Assembly: GCA_029834535.1 (NCBI GenBank) | Contig: JAQMWT010000552.1 | Span: 1-64,000 of the forward strand | Reading direction: 5' to 3' | Length of the DNA: 64,000 nt | DNA from: Chrysophaeum taylorii | Taxonomy: Eukaryota; Sar; Pelagophyceae; Pelagomonadales; Pelagomonadaceae | Translations under genes and position numbers: made by a program | The notes under the pieces: model-generated | Databases searched by the model: none | Seen by the model: only the letters and a program-made list of their open reading frames with translations | What the model was told of the DNA's origin: nothing | Part shown: in pieces, positions 29,919 through 39,783 of the stretch | How positions within the stretch are numbered: position 1 is the stretch's first letter | Layout of the letters: every line of letters starts with the position of its first letter

Positions 29919-30819
29919 CCCTCCTGCGCACAGACGCTTTGCTCGTATGGCGAAATAGGTTAATTTTCATGTGGTAGGTTCTGATTGTGAACTCCATCTC
30001 TGATTTTTGTTAATCAATAAACGAGAAACTGACGAGAATGATCAGAACGTAGATTCCGGTGTGGGACAAAGCGCACCTGATATCATCAAGTAGGTGAGGG
30101 TTTTTTTCTCTGACGCGGCGCTGCGCTGAGGGCCAATGCCGAACCGACCCCATTGATTGGTAGGATGAGAAGTGTGGGGGCCATGCGCCGGGGCCGAAAA
30201 TCCCCAAGAATTGGCCCGGATTTCGAAGGACCCCAGATGGTCCCGATCTGCCTTTTGGACAACGGGCCAAATTGAGAAAAAAGTTCGTCGGGGGCTTACC
30301 TATTATGACCCTCGTGTGGGCCGGGATCGTCACATACAGAAACGAAAATAGGAGCACGTTGCTCACGAGGAGCGGTATGCACATCCGGGGTGGGTGATTC
30401 CCGAAGATAACAGGAGCCAATGTGACGTCGCTTGCGTTCAACTTCGACCAAATGGACTGGTGAGGCAGGTCCGCGGGACATCCGCGGTCGCTGTCTCTTC
30501 AATCAGCGTCATCATCCATCCACCCATCCATTCATAAACCCGCGAGTCACTCGTCCTTGTTCCCGTCATTCTCCCTCGTCGTCCTTATCATCGTATTCAT
30601 TGTCCGCCAAGTCGAAGCGCCAGGAGCCGAGCTTGTTACCGTAGCAAAACATTGGACGATCTGCCTTGAGCCATACAGCCGTCATCGTTCTTGATAAAAT
30701 ACTCAAGCCACCCCCATCTTCCGGCGATCGTTTTCGATATTCACCGTCTAGATCGTCTCAACGAAGCCGAGGCCCCTGGCTGGGCAGGCAACTCCCTGAG
30801 CACCTCAAACCGCATACCA
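29919..30819. other. Intergenic spacer with a possible small two-exon gene on the reverse strand
   Basis: On the reverse strand a short hydrophobic frame, HPPRMCIPLLVSNVLLFSFL (about 30390-30330), runs into TRVIIG followed by a consensus donor AG|GTAAGC at about 30299. A fitting CAG acceptor occurs at about 30080. This could be a tiny membrane-protein gene or chance. Nothing else is supported. Confidence 0.25.
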
Positions 30820-32400
30820 ACCAACGTGTCATCGATCGTTGAAAGTTGTGAGCGACGACTCGGTGGTTGCCTCCGCTTCTTCGACGCGCGTCGCTCCTCG
30901 GCGACGCACTCCTCGTCGCTCACGAGCCGCCGAGACTCGAGGTCGAGGCGCTACGCCGTCGCGGTACCCAGGATTGGCAGTTACCGTCTGCATCCCCGAC
31001 AAGAATGCCTCGGCCAAAAGCTCGCGGCGCTCCGATGTAATGCCGTCGTAAATGTGCTTCAGGTGCCCGGTTAAAAAGTCCACATTCTCGGCCGTGCCCG
31101 TCTTGTCGATGGTCGCGTCCTGCATGGATGTGTAGGACTCGGGCTTGAGGTCCTCCAGGCCCTTGGCAGTGCTGTCCTGTTCAAAGTTCGGCTTGTGCTC
31201 CGTCATCCACACCTCGTAACTGGGCAACTAATCGAGGGCGATGTTGAGGCGCGCATTGACGGTCGATTTCTTCGTCTTGTTGCCCGGCGCGAGCGCGGCC
31301 TCGTCGACGGAGGGTTTGGCGCGGCATCGCGAGCCTTGGCGGAGTCGGCGATATGCCGCTCGAGCACCCTTTTGACGGCTTTGGCGTGTCTGGCCAGGTG
31401 GTGGTCGATGTGGTGGTCGGTGGTGGTTTTCCGACGCGCATCGGCCTCGCCGGTGGTATTCCGTGCGGCCGAGACGAGTTGCCTGGATGACGGCGCCAGC
31501 CCGACGTCCGCGTCGATATCGTCGAGACGTCCCGCTCGAACCTCTGCAGTCGTGTCGCTGGCCTCGTTGTCGGAGACACTTTTCTGACGCTTCACGGCAT
31601 AAGTATCGGCGCCGCGACAGAAGCCGCTGTCGAGCTGACATGAGACGACGACGCCGGACGCGCTTTCGACATGCACGTTGGAGAACATCCCGGCGTAGTA
31701 ACTGAGGGAGTTGAACTCGCCCTCTACCCAGTTTGTGACACGGCGGGAGCTCTTGCGTCTTGTCGGCCGCAGCAAGGTCGCCGTCGTCGACGTAGCGCAT
31801 GGCCTTGCCGTTCTCGAATGTGTTGATGCAGCCTCGACCCCAGGCTTCGATTACCTGGGGGAGCACGGTCTTGGTTTTCGGATTCTCGTCCATGTCGAGT
31901 CTATCATCGTAGAGCCTCGCGCTCACCGCCGCGACGTCGGAGATCTTCGTCCGACCGTCGACAGACAGTCAGATCGACCCCGCCCGCCGGCGCAAGAAAC
32001 TTGGCGTAGGCCTCCACACGGACAAGTTGAACGGCTCGCACTCTGCTATCGCCACGATTTGTGGGTCACCCCAGCATGTCTCGAATTACGTACGCGGTTC
32101 GCGCCATTTCGAGGTTGGGCCAGTCGCCGAGGTCGTGGGAGTCGGCGAAGAAGTGGAAGTGTATGATGAGATTGTCTTGGATGACGCCCCGGCCTAGTAA
32201 GGTGCCGATGACCTCATTTGCGGAGAGCGTGATGAGGAGGTTAGACTGCGGCGCATTCCTACCCGAGCTCCTAAACGCTCGCTCGGAGCCGCTCGATTTC
32301 CTCGTCACGGGCCTCGAGGCGGCCCTTAGCAGCGGCGAGTTATCAGAGTGTCAGCGAGTTATTGGAGTGCCATTCGATTCGCGTTGCGATTAAAAGCAGC
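30820..32400 (-). pseudogene. Degenerate ORF C, unknown family
   Basis: A reverse-strand protein-like reading begins near 32300 (HFHFFADSHDLGDWPNLEMA, then TAYVIRDMLGDPQIVAIAEC). It resumes at about 31930 (SARLYDDRLDMDENPKTKTV, then INTFENGKAMRYVDDGDLAA), changes frame near 31750 (NWVEGEFNSLSYYAGMFSNV, then SCQLDSGFCRGADTYAVKRQ), and again near 31290 (KKSTVNARLNIALD, stop, SYEVWMTEHKPNFEQD), ending near 30830. At least three frame changes and two stops are present. Coiled-coil-like charged text with stops continues upstream to about 32560. The family is not recognised; an extinct mobile-element gene or a decayed host gene are both possible. Confidence 0.4.
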
Positions 32401-32486
32401 GTGGCGGTCCTTGAGTCGGCAGGGTCACACTGCTTAGCACAACTCACTTCGTTCGTTTCGTCACGTCGGCCGCCATCGCCTAGGCA

Positions 32487-33236
32487 TCATCCTTCGCCGC
32501 CTCTGACTTGTCTCTCGCGCTTTTCAGTTTCACCACGTCGCGCTCGCGCTGCTTCTCCCTTGCAGCATCGTGGCGCTCGATCAGGACCCGGCGTCACTCC
32601 TCCGACGTGCGGCATCCCGGACCTCGTGCTTCCTCTCAGCGGCCATCCGTTCGCTCTATCTCCGTAGTCAAGGCCTCCTCGGCCGCGAAGGCGCCGGCAT
32701 GGGACATGTCCGTATCGTGCTCGGCGCGCCACTGCTGCGTCCATTGGCCAACCTTTAGGAGACTGTTGATAATCTTGTCCTTCTATGCTAATTGCTTCCG
32801 GAGTGATGGCCAGGATGGGCTGGCACTTTGGTTGGTCGTGGTTGAAGCGGCCGTCGCGCGTGGCTCCGCAGCAACACGCCTCTATGCGCGCCAAGGGACC
32901 ATTGTTCTCTTTCTCTGCGCTCTTGCGTATGCCAGCAAGGCTAACATTGACCACCGTATTATCCACGACGTACTTGACCGCCAGCCCGTCACTGTCCCCG
33001 TGGGACGGGGAAAGCTTTCCAACGACCGCGGCATCTCGCCGAGGATAAAAAATTAATTGCGCGGCGTACCCCGCCCACGCATATTTAATCCACCAGAGTT
33101 CCCTCTGTGTCTGCTGCTGCGCTAGTACGGAGGCTGCGCCGAGCAGGACGAGCCAGAACAACACGTCCCAGTCCAGCGACGGAATCGGCCCGCGCAGATA
33201 ATAATAAGACAAAACAAAACCGGGGAAATTGGGCAC
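32487..33236 (-). CDS. Uncertain membrane-protein ORF overlapping a dispersed repeat
   Basis: The ORF starts MPNFPGFVLSYYYLRGPIPS and contains one or two membrane-type segments (DVLFWLVLLGAASVLA, then a short YAWAGYAAQLIFY), followed by VKYVVDNTVVNVSLAGIRKS and LARIEACCCGATRDGRF. The second half lies in a repeat that recurs at 56.3 kb, where the reverse strand again reads EACCCGATRD and DQPKCEPILAI. Conservation of the peptide in both copies suggests the repeat derives from a coding sequence. Whether this copy is expressed is unknown, and its 3' end past 32780 looks like non-coding read-through. Confidence 0.35.
   Translation of the reverse strand: MPNFPGFVLSYYYLRGPIPSLDWDVLFWLVLLGAASVLAQQQTQRELWWIKYAWAGYAAQLIFYPRRDAAVVGKLSPSHGDSDGLAVKYVVDNTVVNVSLAGIRKSAEKENNGPLARIEACCCGATRDGRFNHDQPKCQPILAITPEAISIEGQDYQQSPKGWPMDAAVARRARYGHVPCRRLRGRGGLDYGDRANGWPLRGSTRSGMPHVGGVTPGPDRAPRCCKGEAARARRGETEKRERQVRGGEG
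32789..33010 (+). repeat. Dispersed repeat, copy 1 (partner at 56275-56505)
   Basis: Shares with the distant copy a run of near-identical blocks in the same order and orientation: ATTGCTTCCGGAGTGATGGC, then GCACTTTGGTTGGTCG, then GCGCGTGGCTCCGCAGCAAC, ACGCCTCTA and GGACCATTGTTCTC. Similarity declines toward the 3' side (CACCG..TATCGACGACG-like and GTCACTGTC). Estimated length is about 220 bases. Confidence 0.85.
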
Positions 33237-33557
33237 CCCCGAACGGCGACAGCCCCACGCACGCCCAGAAGGCCACCTCTCTCAGCTCTCTATTTGCGAG
33301 TCTCTCACCTCCAGAAGGCCATCTGCCCCATTTGGTTTGCGGGAAGGGCCCTTTTCTTGTGGGCACGTGCTGCAGGCCGGAGCACGTGTTGCTCAACAGC
33401 GGTTGAAGGAACAACGTTGATTGGTCATGGGGCCGTCGCTCGCTCGCTCGCGTGTTGCCCCTCGCTCTGCCTCTCGAGTGAAAAAGAAAGATAGTAGCAG
33501 GAGGCTCTCGTCGTAGCTTGTAGTAATGGGAAAAGAAAGGAGACGCGGACAAAGAGT

Positions 33558-35513
33558 TTAGACGCCCTCGACCATGAGGCGGGTGTCGGGAAGGAGGAAG
33601 AGGTGCGGGATGGCGAGGCGCGGGTGGGCGAGGCGGTTGATGGCGTTGAGCGCCGAGGCGACGGCCCCTTCTTGCCAGCCGGGGAGGGAAGAGAGTTGGT
33701 CGCCGACGACGAAGAAGACGGGGTGGGCGGTGGAGCTGTCCTTGATGGCGGTGCCTTGCGCGAGGTTGTTGAAGTGTTTGACGCTCTCATCCACGACGTC
33801 CCACTGGCCCCAGCCGCCCTTGATGTAGGGCATGTTCTGCCAGGCGATGGCGACGCCGTTTTCGAGGCCGTTGGCGAAGCGGTCAGAGCCGGAGAGCTGC
33901 TTGGCGCCGCAGCGGGCTTCGTCGAGGCGCTTCTGGACGGACCAGGTGCCCCACTCCTTGGCGTTTTGACTGAAGTTGTAGCAGCCGGTGAGGATACCCT
34001 TCTGGTCGTGGTAGCCGGTGGAGGGGTACCAAATTTGGCCGATGGGGTGCTGGGTCCAGGAGATGCCGCCGAAGATGGGCACGACGCCGATTTCGTGCTC
34101 CGGTGGGTCCTGGTGCTGGCGGTCGTAGTCGTACTTCTGGAGGGACGTGCCTTCCCAGAGGATGCGGTCCGCTTGCCAGCCGACTTTGGTCGTGTTCGCG
34201 AGGAAGCGCCGCTGGAAGGAAGGATCGAATTCGTCGGCCTTCCCCTCGTTCTGCGCTTTGTAGACGGCTTGGAGCCCTTTCGAAAAGTCGGTGTCGAAGA
34301 GCGCCATGCATTTCTCGGTGACCATGGTCTCGAGGAAGGGCATGGCAATGTTGGAGAAGAGGTAGTCGCAGCGGAACTCGTCGCACTCGGCGGTGCCTAT
34401 TTTCTGAACGAGAACGACGAACTCCTTGTTCTCGTCGTCCCAGTCGATGGACTTGACGGGGTGATTTAAAAGGACGGTGCCTCCCAAACTTGCGACTTGC
34501 GTCGCAAAGGCCTTTTCGACCTGGTCCATCCCGCCCACCGGCTGAAACGAAGTCGGCTGCCACAAAAAGTCCTGCGGCTGATAGAACCTTGTTTTGGACC
34601 AAAACTCCGAGTGGATGAGTTTGTCAAATGCGATGGGGGGCGCGGTCTTGCCGGCGGCGATGCCGGGGAGCTCCGTAAACCCCGACCGGTCCGAGCTGGC
34701 ATTCTCGAGGCCGGGCTTCCCCGCGTTCGGGACGTACGTTCCGTCCTCGGTGAGGTCGCCGAAAGAGACCAAAAAAGATCTCAGTTTGTCAGCTTTGTCG
34801 GCAATCACCGCTTCGTCGTCGAACGCGCCCCACTTGCTGCTGCTCCCTTCGCACTCCTCTTCTTCACCCTCCTGTGGTGGATCGAGGGGCTTGCGGCGGC
34901 AGAAGTTGTGGTCCCTGACGACGTCCTCGGCCTTGCCGTGGAGGTACTCCGCGAGCCAGCCTCTGGTGTTGTGGTCCAGTCGGCGATACACGATGGGTTT
35001 TTCGCCGTGCGGGCCGCCCTCCATTTGCACGAGGTTCGACTGGGAGTTCATGACGTAGACCTGGATGTCGACGCCGAACTCTTTGAGGTAAGAGAGTACC
35101 CGTTTGTGGCTGGAAGGGATGCGGCCGGGGCCCGCATTCAAGTACGGCTCTTCGTCCCCTTGAACGTGCTCGAACCGGACGGTCTGGGTTTCCCCGGGCT
35201 TCGACTTGAGCTCTGAATTTTTGTCCTCCGTCAGAGAGTCGCCCGTGCGCAAGCTCAGGCACCGCCCTCCGGTCTTTCCGTGCGCTTCTAAAACGGTCAC
35301 TCGCATTCCGCTCTGCTGCTTCAGAAGCTCGTACGCCGTCGTCAGCCCGGCCACTCCAGAGCCCAGCACCAGCGCTCGCTTCCCCTCGAACTGGCGAGGC
35401 TGCATTTTCAACGCGCGAAAGCCCGTCGTCGCTTCCTCCGCCTGCTGCAGCGCTCGCGCACACGCCACCGCCTTTGGTACACCCGCCAAAAACTTCGCAC
35501 GACTCAAGCTCAT
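33558..35513 (-). CDS. Flavin-containing amine/L-amino-acid oxidase
   Basis: A 651-residue flavoprotein. After about 45 residues the FAD-binding Rossmann motif appears, RALVLGSGVAGLTTAYELL, followed by VTVLEAHGKTGGRCLSLRTG (the GGR motif). PYLNAGPGRIPSSHKRVLSY resembles the substrate-access part of L-amino-acid oxidases. The C-terminal FAD motif is VVGDQLSSLPGWQEGAVASA, where the conserved GxxxxxxPGWxEGAxxSG is clear. The reaction is expected to be oxidative deamination giving a keto acid, ammonia and hydrogen peroxide; substrate unknown. A longer-than-usual middle (acidic EEGEEEECEGSSS insert near residue 215) is present. The start is the ATG at 35513; a non-ATG extension exists. The spacer 33237-33557 downstream holds nothing recognisable. 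Confidence 0.9.
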   Translation of the reverse strand: MSLSRAKFLAGVPKAVACARALQQAEEATTGFRALKMQPRQFEGKRALVLGSGVAGLTTAYELLKQQSGMRVTVLEAHGKTGGRCLSLRTGDSLTEDKNSELKSKPGETQTVRFEHVQGDEEPYLNAGPGRIPSSHKRVLSYLKEFGVDIQVYVMNSQSNLVQMEGGPHGEKPIVYRRLDHNTRGWLAEYLHGKAEDVVRDHNFCRRKPLDPPQEGEEEECEGSSSKWGAFDDEAVIADKADKLRSFLVSFGDLTEDGTYVPNAGKPGLENASSDRSGFTELPGIAAGKTAPPIAFDKLIHSEFWSKTRFYQPQDFLWQPTSFQPVGGMDQVEKAFATQVASLGGTVLLNHPVKSIDWDDENKEFVVLVQKIGTAECDEFRCDYLFSNIAMPFLETMVTEKCMALFDTDFSKGLQAVYKAQNEGKADEFDPSFQRRFLANTTKVGWQADRILWEGTSLQKYDYDRQHQDPPEHEIGVVPIFGGISWTQHPIGQIWYPSTGYHDQKGILTGCYNFSQNAKEWGTWSVQKRLDEARCGAKQLSGSDRFANGLENGVAIAWQNMPYIKGGWGQWDVVDESVKHFNNLAQGTAIKDSSTAHPVFFVVGDQLSSLPGWQEGAVASALNAINRLAHPRLAIPHLFLLPDTRLMVEGV

Positions 35514-35644
35514 ATTCCTTCTTCTCGCGCAGATCGAGGCCACCGACCACCGAGTTGCTGCTCTTCTTCTCGCTCGGCGCAGCTGTTGTGTTACCGAACA
35601 ATTGACTTAAATTGCAAAAGAAAGATCGCCTCTTTCTGATGAGA

Positions 35645-35701
35645 CCCGATCTTTCTGAGGCCCGATCTTTGTGTCTTTAAATGTCGACTGATCTTTGTGT
35701 C
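35645..35701. promoter_or_regulatory. Triple direct repeat upstream of the oxidase gene
   Basis: CCCGATCTTTCTGA, CCCGATCTTTGTGTCTTTAA and CTGATCTTTGTGTC occur within 57 bases, starting about 130 bases upstream of the reverse-strand start at 35513. The shared core is GATCTTT(C/G)TG. A cis-regulatory cluster is plausible, but no factor is known to me. Confidence 0.35.
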
Positions 35702-37584
35702 AACAACACCGAACTCGAGCGCTGATTGGTCGTTCGGTGGATATGACACGTCACGACACGTCGCAGCAGCGACCATGAGAGGGGCCAAGTTATTATTATT
35801 AGGGGTGGATGTTTCTGATGGTCTAATCAGAATTAATTATTCTTCAGAGCCTTTAAAACCGCTGGCAGCGCGACAGCCTTAACGACGCGCGGTGCGCAGC
35901 CGGTTGAGACGAGTGAGTGCTTGGTCGCCGTGCTTGGCTGCCCACGCACGGTCGCAGATTCCCCGAAGACACCACCGAACTCTTGCTTGCACCTGCCGAT
36001 TTACGATGGGAAAATGGAAGGACAAGCAACCATGTCAGCGATGCACGAGACTGGGCCGCGGAGGAGGCGCGCAACGCGGCCGAGCGATTAGCCCGCTGGC
36101 TCTGAGGGCTCGATGATTCCGACGACGCGCGCGTCGACCAAAGAGGAACGCGCTCTCTTTCGCGAGAACTTCCGCCAATTCTTGAAGACCTCGAGGCTGG
36201 TGGAAAGGCCCAAGACTCAGTTTACTTTCCCGCTTTCGCCGAGTGGTGGGAAGCCCATGTTTGCAAGCCTCGAGTGTCAGAAGAGTTTTTTTTTCTTGCG
36301 TCTTTAGAAAGACGGCGAGTCTCCTGCGGCAATTAGCACTCGCGCGTCGATTAAAACTGCCTGGAGCCACGTCTTCCGGCGAACCGACTGGTCCGTTGCC
36401 TCGCGTTCGGAATCCGGTCGCTCCCGAGCTAACGTCTAACGCTCCCGCTTCGCCCACTCCTAGCGAGGCACCACAGTGCCCGTAAGCGGGCCGAGTTTTC
36501 TTCGTTCCAGACATTCAAAGTATCTACGCACCACCCATCGACGCGGCCCTTCGAAGTCCGCCAAAACAGTCTAACTCCAAGCCTATCCCTCGCAAGCAGG
36601 ATCAGCACTAAACCAATGTACTCAATGACCTCAGGTACCGACGCTGCGGCCGCTTGAAAGAGAACGATAACATCGCCGCCGCCGGGAAGCACGGCAACCG
36701 GGTCGCGAAAAGCCACGGCCTTGTTCTGCCGCGTAGACCCCAGCCAATACCATGACTCATACCCCAAGATGGGCTATCAGCCGCCTGGATACGCAGGCAT
36801 GGTATACTAGAATTATTATTATTATTATGGTTAGCAGCTCCCAGGCTCAGAGAGCCAGAATATTAGTGCGTGAGTTTCGCGCGAGCGTTGTCGACGACGC
36901 CGTCAGCACGCTGCCCGAGCCGATAGGGAGGCATCGCTGAAGGACACGAAGTTGCCTTCTTTTCTTTTTAACTAACCCCCCCTTCTAATATAATTTCTAG
37001 AAGTCGTGCACACAAAATCATCAGACTCATCAGTGAATCAGAGCCTGATGACGGCGGGCCCTAAGTCGCGCCTGAAGTCCCCGGCCGACTGCTGCAAAAT
37101 GCGTGGCCACCCTCCCCATCCTCCGCTCGGAGGCCTCCAGGTAGTAGTCGCTCCGTAGAAAGCAAGGCTCGGGCGCCGTCCACAGTCGGAACTGAGTCTC
37201 TTTCGCAGTTGTGTGGACGATCCCCTCCATGGCAGTCATCAATTGGCGCCAAGCCGCCGGCCGCCATGAGTATGCGAGTTCTCTCGTGATCTCGCCCTCC
37301 GGGCCGGCCGCCACCGCGGCGGTCCCTCCTCCTCCTCCTCCTCCTGCTGCTGCTGCTGCTGCTGCTGAGAAGGCCGTCTCTCGTATCTGTCTACCCTGGC
37401 CCCTGCCATTGACAGAGGAAGATGATCGAACGGCTCTTAAAGAAGAAGAAGAAGAATGAGGGTTCAAAATGAATGATGGTTAGCGTTGTGCGGAGGTCCA
37501 ACGGCGATGTTTGTCCCACGTAGGTGGATTGCAGCACCGGCTGCATATTTTGGTGGCGTGATGCATCGATGAGCATGATCGGCG
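35702..37584. other. Long spacer without a supported gene
   Basis: Several moderately long frames exist but none carries a recognised domain. Protein-like fragments occur on the plus strand near 36040-36300 (for example AQDSVYFPAFAEWWEAHVC). On the reverse strand at 37030-37467 an ATG-less frame has a poly-Ala/poly-Gly run and WRPAAWRQLMTAMEGIVHTT. These may be gene relics or exons of an unresolved gene. (ATT)n lies near 36810-36828. Confidence 0.35.
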
Positions 37585-38424
37585 ATGGTGGTATTGGTGC
37601 GATTAGTGCGTTGCGCCAGTAGTGCGGGTCGGGTGCGGGTGGCGTGCGATGCGCGCGAGGCGGGTGTCGCGGCGGGTGTTCTGAAGCGTTTGGGATGCGC
37701 CGTAAAGCGCGTCGACGAGCACCGGGCGGGACAGAGAGTGTGGGAACGGGTAGCTTTCGAGTGCGAGCGAAGCGTCGAGCGGGAGGTCGAGGCGAAGTTC
37801 GCAGATTTGTCGTGGTCTCGCAGGAAGAAGCGGGTCGCGGTGATGGCATCCGTTCGCGCGCACGCGCTCGATGCTATCCTGTCGCGGCGCGAGGCGTTCG
37901 GGTTTGAGGTGCCGGTGGTGGTATCGAACCACGAAGACCTCCGACCGATCGCTGAGTCGTGCGGTGTGCCTTACCGCGTCTTCGAGATCACTCCCGAGTC
38001 TAAGGCGCGACAAGAGGAGCGGGAGCTCGCCGTCCTGCGTGCTCTCGACGTCGACGTCGTCGTGTTGGCGCGATACATGCAGATCCTAACCGAGCCCTTC
38101 TGCCGGGCCTTTGAGCACCGGATCATCAATGTTCACCCGAGCGTCCTACCGGCATTTCCCGGTGCGAACGCTTACCTTCGAGCGCGGAGGGCGGGCGTCA
38201 AGCTCGTGGGGGCTACAGCGCACTATGCGACGGCGGAGCTCGACGCGGGACCGATCATCGCGCAGGCCGCCACCGCGTGTACCCATGCCGACACTGTCGC
38301 CGACCTCGACGAAAAGGGGGCTGCCCTCGAGACGGCGGTGCTCCTGGACGCGCTCTGCGCTCACCTCGAAGACCGCGTCTTCGTTCACGGGAACTCCACC
38401 ATCGTCTTCCCGCCCGCCCTATGA
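37585..38424 (+). CDS. purU: Formyltetrahydrofolate deformylase
   Basis: A 279-residue protein that hydrolyses 10-formyl-THF to formate and THF. It has an N-terminal ACT-like regulatory region (about residues 15-75, RVRVACDAREAGVAAGVLKR) and a formyltransferase-fold domain. The catalytic signature is complete: HRIINVHPSVLPAFPGANAY with Asn and His, then GATAHYATAELDAGPIIAQ with the Asp. Length matches bacterial PurU. PurU is uncommon among eukaryotes but known in algae and in plant mitochondria, where it supports photorespiration. The N-terminus (MVVLVRLVRCASSAGRVR) could act as a mitochondrial presequence. The next gene, convergent, also uses one-carbon folate. Confidence 0.93.
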   Translation: MVVLVRLVRCASSAGRVRVACDAREAGVAAGVLKRLGCAVKRVDEHRAGQRVWERVAFECERSVEREVEAKFADLSWSRRKKRVAVMASVRAHALDAILSRREAFGFEVPVVVSNHEDLRPIAESCGVPYRVFEITPESKARQEERELAVLRALDVDVVVLARYMQILTEPFCRAFEHRIINVHPSVLPAFPGANAYLRARRAGVKLVGATAHYATAELDAGPIIAQAATACTHADTVADLDEKGAALETAVLLDALCAHLEDRVFVHGNSTIVFPPAL

Positions 38425-38491
38425 TACTGACTACGACGACCGTTACGTTTCTCTGTGTGCAGCATCCGTGGTCGAAGATATAGTAAAGCCA

Positions 38492-38524
<33 letters not shown>
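38492..38524. repeat. (GTC)n microsatellite
   Basis: Ten or eleven GTC triplets in the 324-base convergent spacer between purU and the methylene-THF dehydrogenase gene. The same spacer also holds a T homopolymer near 38630. Confidence 0.95.
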
Positions 38525-38748
38525 TGGACAAAGATGATGAGGCGAGATGATGAGGGGTCTCTCCAACAAAAAACAGTACATCATGAGGGAGGCGTCATCA
38601 TAAAAACATCAGGCCTTCCTTCATTTCTTTTTTTTTTTTGTGGGGAGGCGGCAAAGGCAGAAAGGCAGATCCACAAATCCAAAAATCCAAAAACCCAAAC
38701 CACGAGCGTCGTTATTTCCTTCGCCGCAGACTCCTTCCTTCCTTCCTC

Positions 38749-39753
38749 TCAGGGTGCCGCCGCGAGCTTTTTCTCGAGGGCGACGACGCAGAGGAGGAGG
38801 GCCGAAGCCGCGGCGGCGGCGATGATGGTGCAGTTGTTGCGGTTGAAGAAGACGGTGCGGCGGGCGTGGTACTGCTTGTAGAGCGTGAGGAGGCTGCGCT
38901 CGAGGCAGGCGACGGTGACGCGTCCGACGAGGGGGACGTACGTGTAGTCGACCACGGCAGATTCGTCGTCTAGATTTTTGAAGGTGGAAACGTTGACGAC
39001 GACCGCGTTCGGCTTCAACAAGGAGGCCGGGAGCTTGTAGTTTTTGGAAGGAACGCCGAGGACGACGACGTCCGAGCTTCTGATCGCGGCGTCGGGCGTT
39101 AAATTCGTCGGGCTCATCTTGCCGCGGACCATGAGGTAGATGGAATCGACGTCGATCGAGTAGACGGTTGCCCCGTCGTTCGCGAGCATCGCCGCGAGCG
39201 GGCGGCCGACGACTTCGGATCTGTTGATAACCGAGACGACCTTGCCGAGCATCTTGGAGGAATCCTTCGCGTGGACGCCGACGTGTTCGAGGCACTTTAT
39301 CACGGCGAGCGGCGTGCAGGGGACGATGGCCTTTTTGGTGCGGGCCCTGTCCATGAACCGGATGTTCCGGTAGAGGTTCGAGCGGTAGGTGTGGCAGAGA
39401 CCTTCGACGTCCTTCTCGACGGCGACCCGGTCCCGGAGCTGGTCGTCCATCGAGCCCCCAAAGAAGGAGGGCGCCGCGCCGAAGACGGGGTAGTAAATCA
39501 ATATCCCGTGGACGTTGGGGTCGGCGTTGGCGTCGTCGAGCGCGGCTTCGAGGGCAACCGGATCAAGTTCGCGAATTTCGTAGTCGATTCCGTCTTTAGA
39601 CGCGGCGCGGCCCGTCCACTCGGCGTACTTCCGCGCGGCGGGGTCCTCGTTCGCGAGGAACCCAACGAGCTTGGGCCGCAGCCCGTCGGCGCGGATCGCG
39701 CCGCGCATTGCTTCAGCGACCTCCGTCGTGTCGACGCGGGTGACCACCACCAT
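38749..39753 (-). CDS. NAD-dependent methylenetetrahydrofolate dehydrogenase (MTD1 type), with C-terminal membrane segment
   Basis: A 334-residue enzyme expected to oxidise 5,10-methylene-THF to methenyl-THF. Family blocks are clear: GILIYYPVFGAAPSFFGGSM, KDVEGLCHTYRSNLYRNIRF, IVPCTPLAVIKCLEHVGVHA, VVSVINRSEVVGRPLAAMLA and DDESAVVDYTYVPLVGRVT. YYPVFG and INRSEVVGRPL are diagnostic of the monofunctional NAD enzyme of yeast Mtd1 rather than the bifunctional FolD. Odd feature: after the catalytic fold the protein continues with FFNRNNCTIIAAAAASALLL, then CVVALEKKL, which looks like a tail anchor. The ATG at 39753 follows the stop codon of the upstream gene by 30 bases. Confidence 0.9.
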   Translation of the reverse strand: MVVVTRVDTTEVAEAMRGAIRADGLRPKLVGFLANEDPAARKYAEWTGRAASKDGIDYEIRELDPVALEAALDDANADPNVHGILIYYPVFGAAPSFFGGSMDDQLRDRVAVEKDVEGLCHTYRSNLYRNIRFMDRARTKKAIVPCTPLAVIKCLEHVGVHAKDSSKMLGKVVSVINRSEVVGRPLAAMLANDGATVYSIDVDSIYLMVRGKMSPTNLTPDAAIRSSDVVVLGVPSKNYKLPASLLKPNAVVVNVSTFKNLDDESAVVDYTYVPLVGRVTVACLERSLLTLYKQYHARRTVFFNRNNCTIIAAAAASALLLCVVALEKKLAAAP

Positions 39754-39783
39754 AATTCCTTTCTTCTCCTTCAACTCTCACTA

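Noticed and set aside
28055-35690. Shared AGTCGACATTTAAAGA word at about 28057 and, inverted, at about 35675
   Set aside because: One 16-base match between two places in 64 kb on either strand is near chance expectation, and flanks do not match.
37030-37467. Reverse-strand 145-codon frame with poly-Ala and poly-Gly
   Set aside because: It begins at a TTG directly after a stop with no ATG for about 80 codons and no recognised domain. Kept only as a remark in the spacer entry.
39754-39783. Shine-Dalgarno-like AAGGAG before the dehydrogenase start
   Set aside because: The genes have spliceosomal introns and eukaryotic relatives, and purine-rich hexamers are common, so this is coincidence.
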